This document shows, piece by piece, positions 34,200 through 41,489 of a stretch of DNA of 57,093 nucleotides. This stretch comes from Candidatus Bipolaricaulota bacterium (GTDB taxonomy: Bacteria > Bipolaricaulota > Bipolaricaulia > UBA7950 > UBA9294): the NCBI GenBank assembly GCA_026390345.1, contig JAPLGD010000062.1, positions 1 to 57,093 of the forward strand, given 5' to 3'. The notes beneath the pieces were generated by a model, which was given only the letters and a program-made list of their open reading frames with translations, made no database searches and had not been told where the DNA came from. A program made the position numbers and the translations under genes. Numbering within the stretch: position 1 is the first letter of the stretch; every line of letters begins with the position of its first letter.

Positions 34200-35178
34200 C
34201 GTAGCCGTGCGCGGCGAACCAATCGACCGCGCGGCGCAGCGCTTCCTCGATCGGTGTCGAGGGGAGTCCCAACTCACAGCGCGCCTTCGTCGGATCGTAG
34301 TACATGGCGTGGTGCGACATGCGGATCGTGTCCGGCGTCATGCGCGGGGTCGTCCCCGTCACGCGGCACCCAAGAGCATTGGCGTACGAGAGGACGAGGA
34401 TCGGCCGATACGGAACGCGAACCCGCGGCGCCGGGAGTCCCGTGACCTGCGCCAGGATCTCGAGCAGCCGCCTCATCGTTACGTTCTCGCCGCCAAGGAT
34501 GTACCGCTCGCCGATTCGCCCCCGCTCCGCGGCGAGGACATGGCCTTCGGCGACGTCCTCGACGGCGACCACGTTCATCCCTGTCTCGACGTAGGCCGGC
34601 AAGCGCCGGTTCAGGAAGTCGACGATCACCCGGCCCGTCGGCGTGGGCTTCACGTCCCAGGGTCCCACGGGAAAGGACGGGTTGACGATGACCACGGGAA
34701 GTCCGCGCCCCGCCGCCTCGAGGGCCACCTGTTCGGCCAAGTACTTGCTCCGCTTGTAGGCTCCGACCATGCGGCTCGGGGTTGCAGGTGTTTCCTCAGT
34801 GACGACCTCGCCTTTCCCCGGCACGGCGAGCGCAGCGACGGAGCTCGTGACGACGATCCGCCTCGCCCCCGCCTCCTCCGCCGCGTCAAGCACATTCCGC
34901 GTTCCCTCGACGTTCACCTCGTAGACGAGATCCGGGTCGCGAACCCAAAACGAGTAGAGCGCGCCAACGTGGAACACCCGCTCGCACGACCGCACCGCGG
35001 CGCGGAGCGAATCTCGGTCTCGCAAGTCCCCGCGAACCACATCGACCGGCAGCTCCGCGATGTTCGAGAGGTCGGAGTCCGAGCGGGCCAGCACGCGGAC
35101 CTCGTCGCCGGCACGAAGGAGCGCACGAACCACGTTCGCTCCGATGAACCCAGTCCCACCGGTAACCAGCGACGTCAT
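34174..35178 (-). CDS. hpnA: NAD-dependent epimerase/dehydratase, HpnA-like
   Basis: A 334-residue extended short-chain dehydrogenase. NAD motif TGGTGFIGANV at the start, VTSSVAAL and the catalytic YKRSK (Tyr-x3-Lys). Long stretches such as VVIVNPSFPVGPWDVKPTPTG, VEDVAEGH and RIGERYILGGEN match the family annotated as hopanoid-associated sugar epimerase HpnA. No squalene or hopanoid genes are nearby, so the name rests on sequence resemblance only. The gene is convergent with ribD and follows the tRNA-Val terminator. Confidence 0.82.
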   Translation of the reverse strand: MTSLVTGGTGFIGANVVRALLRAGDEVRVLARSDSDLSNIAELPVDVVRGDLRDRDSLRAAVRSCERVFHVGALYSFWVRDPDLVYEVNVEGTRNVLDAAEEAGARRIVVTSSVAALAVPGKGEVVTEETPATPSRMVGAYKRSKYLAEQVALEAAGRGLPVVIVNPSFPVGPWDVKPTPTGRVIVDFLNRRLPAYVETGMNVVAVEDVAEGHVLAAERGRIGERYILGGENVTMRRLLEILAQVTGLPAPRVRVPYRPILVLSYANALGCRVTGTTPRMTPDTIRMSHHAMYYDPTKARCELGLPSTPIEEALRRAVDWFAAHGYVKGAARPR

Positions 35179-35207
35179 CCCGCGTCCGTCCTCCCTACGA
35201 AGCGAAG

Positions 35208-35228
35208 AAGGCGAGCAACGCTCGCCTT
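35208..35228 (-). terminator. Hairpin downstream of tRNA-Val
   Basis: Nine-bp stem AAGGCGAGC / GCTCGCCTT with a 3-nt loop, 10 nt downstream of the tRNA 3' end on the minus strand. It is followed by CTTCGCTTCG, a poor T-tract, so termination is probable rather than certain. Confidence 0.5.
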
Positions 35229-35237
35229 CCCGTTCTG

Positions 35238-35310
35238 TGGGCGAAGCAGGGCTCGAACCTGCGGCCTTTCGGATGTGACCCGAATGCTCTCCCAGCTGAG
35301 CTATTCGCCC
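35238..35310 (-). tRNA. tRNA-Val (anticodon CAC)
   Basis: Acceptor arms GGGCGAA / TTCGCCC, D-arm GCTC-AGCTGGGA-GAGC, anticodon stem TTCGG/CCGAA with loop GTCACAT giving CAC, and T-arm GCAGG-TTCGAGC-CCTGC. Discriminator A is at 35238; CCA is not encoded. The tandem array upstream (35311-35560) repeats its first eight bases. Confidence 0.95.
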
Positions 35311-35560
35311 TCTTCTACCTCAAGGCGATCGGCGAAGCCGCCCGCTTTCCGAGTGGCAGAGCCATTCGCCCTCTTCTACCTCAAGGCGATCGGCGAAGCC
35401 ACCCGCTTTCCGAGTGGCAGAGCCATTCGCCCGTCCTACTCTCAGAGCGAACAGCGTAGCCGCCCACACATCCCGAGGCGGCGAAGCTATTCGCCCGTTC
35501 TACTCTCAGAGCGATCGGCGAAGCCGCGCGTCCCAATCTTCGCGGCGGAGCCATTCGCCC
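35311..35560 (-). repeat. Tandem array of four tRNA-5'-end-bearing repeats upstream of tRNA-Val
   Basis: Each unit, read on the minus strand, begins with GGGCGAAT, the first eight bases of tRNA-Val. It continues with a GGCT/AGCT D-arm-like segment and a GGC(T)TCGCC-type 3' acceptor-like segment, and ends in a linker resembling CTCTGAGAGTAGAAC. Unit boundaries (the ATTCGCCC box on the plus strand) fall at 35303, 35364, 35425, 35489 and 35553, so periods are 61, 61, 64 and 64 nt. The two units nearest the tRNA differ at one base; the outer two are diverged. They look like collapsed tRNA copies and would be co-transcribed with the real tRNA. Confidence 0.8.
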
Positions 35561-35611
35561 GCGCTCCTCCTAGAGCATGCCGAAACTCGACCCGCTCTGC
35601 GTACGCCCGCT

Positions 35612-35617
35612 ATTGTA
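35612..35617 (-). promoter_or_regulatory. Possible -10 box for the repeat/tRNA-Val transcript
   Basis: On the minus strand TACAAT lies about 50 nt upstream of the outermost repeat and after the rng stop. No convincing -35 is seen. The bases around it (35561-35680) hold nothing else I can name. Confidence 0.3.
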
Positions 35618-35680
35618 CTACGAGTCTCGACCGAAGGGGAGAGACTCGCAAGCCACTCGGCGCAGAACGCCGAGCGGCCA

Positions 35681-36925
35681 TCAAGCATCGAACTTGGCGT
35701 TCTCCAACATGTCGGCGAGACTCTCGCCCCGGCGTTTCCGCGTGATCTCCACGAGGCCGAGGGCCGTCATGTCGACGAAGTCCGCCGAGACGCGATCCTT
35801 CTTCAGCTCCTCTTTCACGCGGTCGGTGACCTGCTCGATGTGCGTCGGATCCTCCATGTCGACGAAGTCGACGACGATGATCCCGCTGATCTGGCGTAGC
35901 CGCAGTTGCCGCGCGATCTCCGTCGCCGCTTCCAGATTCGTGTTCAGGATCGCCGCCTCCTGGTTTCGGTGACGGACGTCGCCGCCGGTGTTGACGTCGA
36001 TGGCGATGAGAGCCTCCGTTTCATCGATCACGAGCGACCCTCCCCCGGCGAGCGGGACCCGCCGCGAGAGGCTGTCCTGGATCTGCTGCTCCACGTTGTG
36101 CTTCGCGAACAGGGGGTCCGATCCCTTGTGAAGCTGGATCCGATCCTTGAACTCCGACAGCTGCATGTAGTCGAGGAACGAGACGATCTTCTCGTAGAAG
36201 AACGGGGAGTCGACGACCACTTCGCTGATCTCCGGCCCGAGCCGGTCGCGCAGCACCGTCTGAACCAACCCCATGGCCTTGTACAAGAGCCGCGCCCCGT
36301 TCGTCGTCTTCGAGGCGTCGACAACGCACTCCCACGTCTCGACGAGCAGGTGGTAGTCGCGCTCCAGCTCCTCGTCGTTCGCCCATTGGGCCGCCGTGCG
36401 CGCGATCATCCCTTCACCGTCGCGCTTGAGGGTTCGCGCCACCCGGCGGATCCGCCGCTGATCCCGCACCGACTCAACCCGGCGCGAGACCCCGAGCCGA
36501 TCCTCGGTCGGGAGGTACACCCAGAAACGCCCCGGAAGGCTGATCTTCATCGTCCCCTGGGGATTCTTGCTCCCAATCCCGTCCCGCCGAACCTGCAGCG
36601 TGACGAACTGCCCAGGCCGCAGGAGCTTGTTGATCGGGACCCCGGACTGCCACGGCTTGAACCCCTTCTCAATCAAGTACGGATCGTTGATCTCGCTCTG
36701 GGAGAGGAAAAGGCTCTTTCGCTCGCCGACGTCAACGAACGCCGATCCGAGGCCCGGAAGCACGTCCTCGACGCGCCCCCGATAGATGTTCCCAACCAGC
36801 TTCTCGTGCGATGGGTGCCCGTAGTAAATCTCCATCAGGCGACCCTCTTCGAGAAGGGCGACGCGTGTCCTCTTGTCGCCTTCCTCAGTCAGGTCGACCG
36901 AGATCAGAATTCTCTTGTCGTCGAT
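35681..36925 (-). CDS. rng: Ribonuclease E/G family protein, likely AUC start
   Basis: A ~414-residue endoribonuclease acting in rRNA/mRNA processing. The S1 domain runs from VGNIYRGRVEDVLPGLGSAFVD; the nuclease core has the metal-binding Asp in IDVNTGG and VVDFVDM. The first ATG (36835) would cut off family-conserved N-terminal sequence: the frame stays open upstream and encodes RILISVDLTEEG and RVALLEEGRL, which match RNase E/G N-termini. No ATG, GTG or TTG exists there. AUC at 36925-36923, with AAGGTG 5 nt upstream, is the best start; AUU at 36910 is second. The start lies inside the end of folK. The zinc-link CPxC region and C-terminal tail are absent, as in short RNase G forms. Confidence 0.85.
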   Translation of the reverse strand: MDDKRILISVDLTEEGDKRTRVALLEEGRLMEIYYGHPSHEKLVGNIYRGRVEDVLPGLGSAFVDVGERKSLFLSQSEINDPYLIEKGFKPWQSGVPINKLLRPGQFVTLQVRRDGIGSKNPQGTMKISLPGRFWVYLPTEDRLGVSRRVESVRDQRRIRRVARTLKRDGEGMIARTAAQWANDEELERDYHLLVETWECVVDASKTTNGARLLYKAMGLVQTVLRDRLGPEISEVVVDSPFFYEKIVSFLDYMQLSEFKDRIQLHKGSDPLFAKHNVEQQIQDSLSRRVPLAGGGSLVIDETEALIAIDVNTGGDVRHRNQEAAILNTNLEAATEIARQLRLRQISGIIVVDFVDMEDPTHIEQVTDRVKEELKKDRVSADFVDMTALGLVEITRKRRGESLADMLENAKFDA

Positions 36926-37437
36926 TTCAGCACCTTCTTTCCCTCATCGAGTCCCGCCAAGACCTCGGCGAATCGTCGACCATCCCTTGGATCCTTCAGG
37001 TCGGGGGCAATCTCTACGAGCGGAGCGAGGGCGAACCGTCGCTCGTTCATCCGCGGATGGGGTATCGAGAGATCGGACTCGTCGATTCGCAGCGTCCCGT
37101 AGAGAAGGATGTCCACGTCGAGCGTGCGCGGTCCGAAGCGCACCGTAGGGATCCGCCCCTCGGTCGCCTCGGCGTCCTTGCAGGCCGCGAGGAGCGCCCG
37201 CGGGGAGAGCGTCGTCGCGCCGCGAGCGACGAGGTTCAGGAACCAAGGCTGGTCTGCGACCCCGACCGGCTCGGTCTCGTAGACCGACGACCGGGCAGTC
37301 CATCGAGTGCCGCTCTGCTCCATTCGAGAGAGTCCGCGCTCGATCCGCTCACGCCGGTCCCCCAGGTTCGATCCGAAGAGGATGTACACATCCACAGGAT
37401 CTAGGCCCGCCGCCGGCTCAGTTCGACCATCGTCCAT
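36904..37437 (-). CDS. folK: 2-amino-4-hydroxy-6-hydroxymethyldihydropteridine pyrophosphokinase
   Basis: A 177-residue folate-pathway kinase. Motifs: LFGSNLGDR at the N-terminus, YETEPVG, QPWFLNLV, RFGPRTLDVDILLYG and IPHPRMNERRF, all HPPK hallmarks for ATP and pterin binding. ATG 37437 lies inside folB (37-nt overlap), so the two enzymes of consecutive steps are coupled. Its 3' end contains the SD and probable AUC start of rng. Confidence 0.95.
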   Translation of the reverse strand: MDDGRTEPAAGLDPVDVYILFGSNLGDRRERIERGLSRMEQSGTRWTARSSVYETEPVGVADQPWFLNLVARGATTLSPRALLAACKDAEATEGRIPTVRFGPRTLDVDILLYGTLRIDESDLSIPHPRMNERRFALAPLVEIAPDLKDPRDGRRFAEVLAGLDEGKKVLKSTTREF

Positions 37438-37835
37438 GCGTTCGGCCCCAGGTTGGCCGCGGAGAGCTTGCGGACTTGGATGCGGACTTCCGAAATACGC
37501 TCGAAGCGATCGAGTAGCTCGTCAGCAATCGCACCGGCAAAGGACTCGATGAGGTGGAACGTACGCCTCCGGTTCACTTCGCAAACGCGCTGCACAACCG
37601 CATCGTAGTCGACGGTGTCCGAAAGCTCGTCCGTCTCCACGGCCTGCGCGAATAGCCCGCGCATTTCGACATCCACGGAGAAACGGTTCCCCGCCTCCTG
37701 CTCCTGCGGGTAAACGCCGTGCGGCCCTTGAAGCTCAATCCCCCGAACCGCCAGAACGACGTCTCCTGACCGGGACGGAGCACAGCCGGGCTTCGTCCCG
37801 TCGCACCCCCGCTTGGATCGCGCGGCAGCATCCAC
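37401..37835 (-). CDS. folB: Dihydroneopterin aldolase, start uncertain
   Basis: Catalyses the step before FolK. Family sequence begins at VRGIELQGPHGVYPQEQEAGNRFSVDVEM and includes the DTVDYDAV and HLIESFAGAIADEL segments. GTG 37835 starts 2 nt after the rplT stop with AAGGGG upstream and gives 144 residues, with 27 extra N-terminal residues unlike the family. CTG at 37754, 8 nt after CAGGAG, gives 117 residues, the family length. No ATG or TTG lies between. The GTG is listed here, but the CTG is a serious alternative. Confidence 0.85.
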   Translation of the reverse strand: MDAAARSKRGCDGTKPGCAPSRSGDVVLAVRGIELQGPHGVYPQEQEAGNRFSVDVEMRGLFAQAVETDELSDTVDYDAVVQRVCEVNRRRTFHLIESFAGAIADELLDRFERISEVRIQVRKLSAANLGPNAWTMVELSRRRA

Positions 37836-37837
37836 CG

Positions 37838-38200
37838 CTACCCCTTGACGGCCTCTTCCTTCGCCACGTCGGCGAGTGCGGCGAACGCCCGTTCGTCGCG
37901 GACCGCGATATCCGCCAGCATCTTCCGGTTCAAGCGGACGCCGCGACGCAGAATCCCCCCGAGGAAGGCGGAGTACGAAAGCCCGTTCAGCTTCGCGGCC
38001 GCTCCGATGCGGGTGATCCACAGTCGTCGAAAGTTGCGCTTTCGCAGCCTACGGTCGATGTAGCTGTTGCGCAAGGCGTGCATGACCGCCTGCTTCGCGA
38101 TCTTGTGCGACGTCCCTCGCTTGCCCTTGAACCCCTTGGCGAGACTCAGAATCTTCTTGCGGCTGTCGAGTCTCTTACTCCCTCCACGCGCTCGTGGCAT
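37838..38200 (-). CDS. rplT: 50S ribosomal protein L20
   Basis: A 120-residue 23S rRNA-binding assembly protein. Typical blocks: RKKILSLAKGFKGKR, KQAVMHALRNSYIDRRLRKR, NFRRLWITRIGAA and LNGLSYSAFLGGI. ATG 38200 has GGAGAAG upstream; the longer open frame to 38335 runs over rpmI and is rejected. The N-terminal MPRARGGSKRLD differs from the common MARVKRG form. In other bacteria L20 represses its own operon; no leader pseudoknot was traced here. Confidence 0.95.
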   Translation of the reverse strand: MPRARGGSKRLDSRKKILSLAKGFKGKRGTSHKIAKQAVMHALRNSYIDRRLRKRNFRRLWITRIGAAAKLNGLSYSAFLGGILRRGVRLNRKMLADIAVRDERAFAALADVAKEEAVKG

Positions 38201-38226
38201 GGTCTTCTCCTTCGCTTTCCGGGGAG

Positions 38227-38421
38227 CTACTTCCAGAGCATCTTGTTCAGCATCTTCTTCAGCCCGCCGGTCACTTCCTTCGGCATGCGAGCGTGTCTCT
38301 TCGCCTTCGAGCTCTTCTTCACGCTCTTGTGCCAATAGTTCGACATCATGTGCCTGAGCTTACCGGTCTTCGTCCGTGTGAATCGCTTCTTCGATGCAGA
38401 GTGCGTTTTCTGCTTCGGCAC
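38227..38421 (-). CDS. rpmI: 50S ribosomal protein L35
   Basis: A 64-residue, very basic ribosomal protein. MPKQKTHSASKKRF, TGKLRHMMSNYWH and KRHARMPKEVTGG match L35. It lies between infC and rplT in the conserved infC-rpmI-rplT order. Confidence 0.95.
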   Translation of the reverse strand: MPKQKTHSASKKRFTRTKTGKLRHMMSNYWHKSVKKSSKAKRHARMPKEVTGGLKKMLNKMLWK

Positions 38422-38447
38422 CGTACGTCCTCCTCCCCAAGGGGCGG

Positions 38448-38957
38448 TCAGGTATGTTGCGCAGGAACGATCATGATCTGAAGGATCTTGCCCTTGGCCA
38501 TCGGCTGCCCTTCAACCCGGGCAATGTCCTTGACCTCTTCCTCCACCCGCTTGAGGAGGTCGTGGCCTCGTGAGGCGTGAACGATCTCTCGCCCGCGGAA
38601 GAAGATGCTGATGCGGACCATATCCCCGTGAGATAGGAACTCGCGAACCCTGGCGAGCTTCGTCTGGAAATCGTGCTCGCCGATCTTGATCGTGAACTTG
38701 ATCTCCTTGAGCTTGGAGCGATGCTTCTGCTTGCGCTCCTTCTTCTCCTGCTGGTAGTGGAACTTGCCGAAATCCACCAGCCGGCAGACCGGCGGCGTCG
38801 CCTGGGGCGCCACCTCGACCAAGTCGAGCCCTTTTTCCTTCGCCAACGCGATGGCCTGTTGCGTTGGCAGCACACCGAGGTTCTCTCCCGTGTCGCCGAC
38901 GACGCGAACCTCGGGCACGCGAATCCGTTCGTTCACCCGCAACGTCTTGCTATCGAT
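38448..38957 (-). CDS. infC: Translation initiation factor IF-3, likely AUC start
   Basis: IF-3 binds the 30S subunit and rejects non-canonical start codons and tRNAs. The N-terminal domain has LRVNERIRVPEVRV and KGLDLVEVAPQATPPVCRLVDFGKF. The linker is Lys-rich (QEKKERKQKHRSK) and the C-terminal domain has RGREIVH. AUC at 38957-38955 lies 5 nt after a perfect AGGAGG and gives 169 residues beginning DSKTLRVNER, right for the family. The only conventional option is a TTG at 38990 that adds 11 residues and has no SD. An AUC/AUU infC start is the basis of IF-3 autoregulation in other bacteria. The start overlaps the nadD stop. Confidence 0.92.
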   Translation of the reverse strand: MDSKTLRVNERIRVPEVRVVGDTGENLGVLPTQQAIALAKEKGLDLVEVAPQATPPVCRLVDFGKFHYQQEKKERKQKHRSKLKEIKFTIKIGEHDFQTKLARVREFLSHGDMVRISIFFRGREIVHASRGHDLLKRVEEEVKDIARVEGQPMAKGKILQIMIVPAQHT

Positions 38958-39594
38958 CCTGACCTCCTGTTCCGTGGGATCTCGCTGCAACTCCTACCCG
39001 ATACAACCCGCGTTCCTCGATGTACCGCGCCACGCTTCGAGGAACCCACGCCTCGATCGACTCGCCGCGCGCTACCCGGTCGCGGACGGCCGTTGACGAC
39101 AGGTCAACCTCGCCCATGTCGAGGACGTGGATCGACGCGACATCAAACGGCGGTCTCGCGAGGAAGGAGAGCGAGATCCCGGCGCGCGGCGCAACAACAA
39201 ACGGCACGCTGTCCAACAGGGCCTGCGGCTCCCTCCACGTTTCAATCTCCGACATCTGGTCCGCTCCGAGGATGAAGCAGACCCCTTCGGGGCAATCTTC
39301 CTTCATTGCGCGGATGGTGTCAATGGTGTACGAGGGTCCGTCCCGATCGATCTCGATCCGCGAGACGGAGAGCGGACGCCGCCCGGCGGTGGCCAGACGG
39401 GCCATCTGGTACCGATCCTCGCTCGTCACGCCGTCGGAGACGCTCTTCTGCGGCGGAATCCCATTCGGCACGAAGACGACTTGCGACAGCTCGAACTGTC
39501 GCATCGCCGTTCTCGCGACCGCAAGATGCGCGTTGTGCGGCGGGTCGAACGTGCCCCCGAGGACGCCAACCCTACCCTTCAAGCTCGAACCCAA
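38950..39594 (-). CDS. nadD: Nicotinate-nucleotide adenylyltransferase
   Basis: A 214-residue enzyme making deamido-NAD from nicotinate mononucleotide and ATP. GGTFDPPHNAHL is the nucleotidyltransferase motif; VFVPNGIPPQK, FILGADQM and ISSTAVR-like DLSSTAVRDR follow. The TTG start at 39594 has GAGGTG 7 nt upstream and lies inside the end of obgE (23-nt overlap). The stop overlaps the infC start region, so infC translation is probably coupled to nadD. Confidence 0.93.
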   Translation of the reverse strand: MGSSLKGRVGVLGGTFDPPHNAHLAVARTAMRQFELSQVVFVPNGIPPQKSVSDGVTSEDRYQMARLATAGRRPLSVSRIEIDRDGPSYTIDTIRAMKEDCPEGVCFILGADQMSEIETWREPQALLDSVPFVVAPRAGISLSFLARPPFDVASIHVLDMGEVDLSSTAVRDRVARGESIEAWVPRSVARYIEERGLYRVGVAARSHGTGGQDR

Positions 39595-40849
39595 GCTTCA
39601 CCTCGCCGATCTGCACTGCGGCTCCCGGCTCGTACCCCAGCCGTCGAAGCTCCTTCGTCACGCCCATCCTGCTCAACCGATCGGCCAGATACTCCTCCGC
39701 GTCTCGGGAGGTGAGCACCAGCTTCCGAGCCAGCGTCTCCACTTCCTGGCCGGTGACGCGGAATCCGTCCCCGTCCTTCTCCACCCGGAACCCCGTCTCC
39801 CCGTGGAACTGGTACACGCGTCGGCGAAGCGGCGAGGGTGCAAACAGCTCCTTCTCCCGCTCCGCGACCAAGACGCGATACACGCGCTCGACAACGTCCC
39901 GGACGCCGCTCATCGTCGCCACGGACATCGGAACGAGGTCGACGCCGATGGCCGCGAAACGCTCTCGAAGCGCCGCGACCTCTTCGGCGGAGATGAGATC
40001 AATCTTGTTCCCTGCGACGACCTGGGGTCGCGCGCCAAGCGCTGGAGCGAACGAGGCGAGCTCGTAGTTGATCTGGCGGTAGTCGTCGACCGGGTCGCGT
40101 CCGTCAAGCCGGGCCATGTCGACCATGTGCAAGAGCACGCGCGTTCGCTCCACGTGGCGAAGGAACTGGTCGCCCAGCCCCCGCCCCTCGTGCGCACCCT
40201 CGACCAGTCCCGGAACGTCGACGGCGACGAACTGATTCCGCCCATCTACGTCGACGACGCCAAGGTTCGGCACGAGGGTCGTGAACGGGTAGTCGGCCAC
40301 CTTGGCCCGCTTCCCCGAGATGGATGAGATCAGGCTCGACTTGCCGACATTCGGGAACCCGATGATGCCCACGTCGGCGATCAGCTTCAGTTCGAGCCGC
40401 AGGGTCTTCGACTCACCGGGAAGCCCGCGCTCGTGCAGCCGTGGCGTCGTCCGCGTAGAGCAGGCGAAAGCGTCGTTCCCGCGCCCGCCTTCTCCTCCCC
40501 GCGCCAGGAGAACCTCGTCGTTCACGAGCGCGAGGTCGGCGAGGATCTCGCCGCCGGGCTCGCGCACGACCGTCCCGACCGGGACGTGAACGATGAGTTC
40601 CCCGCCGCCGGCGCCGTTCTGTCGGTTCCGGGCGCCGCTCGTCCCGTCCTGTCCCGCGAACAGCGGGCGGTTCCGAAACGAGTACAGCGTAGACATGCTC
40701 GGCGTCGCCCGCAGGACGACGTCTCCACCCGGTCCGCCGTTTCCCCCGTCGGGACCTCCCCGAGGATTGTGGCGGCTTGACGCAAAGTGAATCACCCCGC
40801 TGCCGCCCCGTCCGCCGCGCACGCGGATGGTTGCTTCGTCAAGAAACAT
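39572..40849 (-). CDS. obgE: GTPase ObgE/CgtA
   Basis: A 425-residue ribosome-assembly GTPase. The glycine-rich Obg fold is residues ~1-155 (GGRGGSG, GGPDGGNGGPGGDV). The G domain has GFPNVGKSSL, the DYPFTT switch, DVPGLVEGA, AGNKID and a late SVAT motif. A C-terminal OCT domain (~345-425) is present. It sits in the standard rplU-rpmA-obgE cluster. Confidence 0.96.
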   Translation of the reverse strand: MFLDEATIRVRGGRGGSGVIHFASSRHNPRGGPDGGNGGPGGDVVLRATPSMSTLYSFRNRPLFAGQDGTSGARNRQNGAGGGELIVHVPVGTVVREPGGEILADLALVNDEVLLARGGEGGRGNDAFACSTRTTPRLHERGLPGESKTLRLELKLIADVGIIGFPNVGKSSLISSISGKRAKVADYPFTTLVPNLGVVDVDGRNQFVAVDVPGLVEGAHEGRGLGDQFLRHVERTRVLLHMVDMARLDGRDPVDDYRQINYELASFAPALGARPQVVAGNKIDLISAEEVAALRERFAAIGVDLVPMSVATMSGVRDVVERVYRVLVAEREKELFAPSPLRRRVYQFHGETGFRVEKDGDGFRVTGQEVETLARKLVLTSRDAEEYLADRLSRMGVTKELRRLGYEPGAAVQIGEVKLGFELEG

Positions 40850-40884
40850 CGGTCGTCATGGGGATGATCCCGGTCGTGCGGAGG

Positions 40885-41145
40885 TCAAGCAGTCGGCGCG
40901 GCGGGCAGTACACTGATGTGCTTCTTGCCCCGCCCCTCGAAGTGAACGTATCCCGGAGCGGTAGCGAAAATCGTGAAATCGCGTCCAATCCCAACGTTCG
41001 TCCCGACCGCGAACTTCGTGCCCCGCTGACGAACGATGATGGTCCCCGCCTCCACCCATTCCCCGCCGAAGCGCTTGACCCCGAGCCGCTGGCCCGGACT
41101 GTCGTGCACGTTCTGCGTGGATCCAGTACTCGTCTTGTGCGCCAT
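40885..41145 (-). CDS. rpmA: 50S ribosomal protein L27
   Basis: An 86-residue ribosomal protein reaching toward the peptidyl-transferase centre. [12 protein letters not shown] and the [21 protein letters not shown] core are diagnostic. It begins directly with AHK and lacks the cleavable N-terminal extension found in Firmicutes, so no processing protease is needed. This matters for the neighbouring Prp-like gene. Confidence 0.96.
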   Translation of the reverse strand: MAHKTSTGSTQNVHDSPGQRLGVKRFGGEWVEAGTIIVRQRGTKFAVGTNVGIGRDFTIFATAPGYVHFEGRGKKHISVLPAAPTA

Positions 41146-41154
41146 CGTTTCTCC

Positions 41155-41481
41155 TTACAACACCTCAACGCCGACCGCCGCGTCGTGGACGACGAGGTCA
41201 TCCGGGCAGTCCCGCTCCAACAGGCGGAACCCGATCGCAAGCGTCTCGAGCACCGCATCCAGCTCGCGGGCCAGGTGCGGGTCGCTCCGGTCGACAACGA
41301 GGTCCATCTCCTCCGAAAGGGAGCTCTCGGCCTGGACGTGCAGATAGTCGGTCAGCGCCGCGGACCCCGCCCGCAGGAGCTGGAACACACCGATTCCGGG
41401 TAGCGTATCAGGGGAGAGCCCCCGAGCCACGAACCCCACGATGTGGTTCGTCTCATCCCGCTGCACCAGAATCTCGCCCAA
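41155..41481 (-). CDS. Prp-family (DUF464) protein lacking catalytic residues
   Basis: A 108-residue protein between rplU and rpmA, the fixed position of the L27-processing protease Prp. The fold pattern (VGFVARG, then a DIVCAAVSAL-like helix and a long C-terminal helix) is recognisable. The catalytic His of the GH motif is replaced (RGLSPDT), and the helix that should hold the catalytic Cys reads VFQLLRAGSAAL. It is therefore probably an inactive homologue, in line with an L27 that needs no trimming. The TTG start at 41481 follows a G-rich SD. It may be a ribosome-associated structural relic or have a new role. Confidence 0.7.
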   Translation of the reverse strand: MGEILVQRDETNHIVGFVARGLSPDTLPGIGVFQLLRAGSAALTDYLHVQAESSLSEEMDLVVDRSDPHLARELDAVLETLAIGFRLLERDCPDDLVVHDAAVGVEVL

Positions 41482-41489
41482 CCGTCCCC

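Noticed and set aside
35311-35560. CRISPR array
   Set aside because: The whole unit repeats rather than a short repeat with unique spacers, periods differ (61 and 64), and no cas genes are present.
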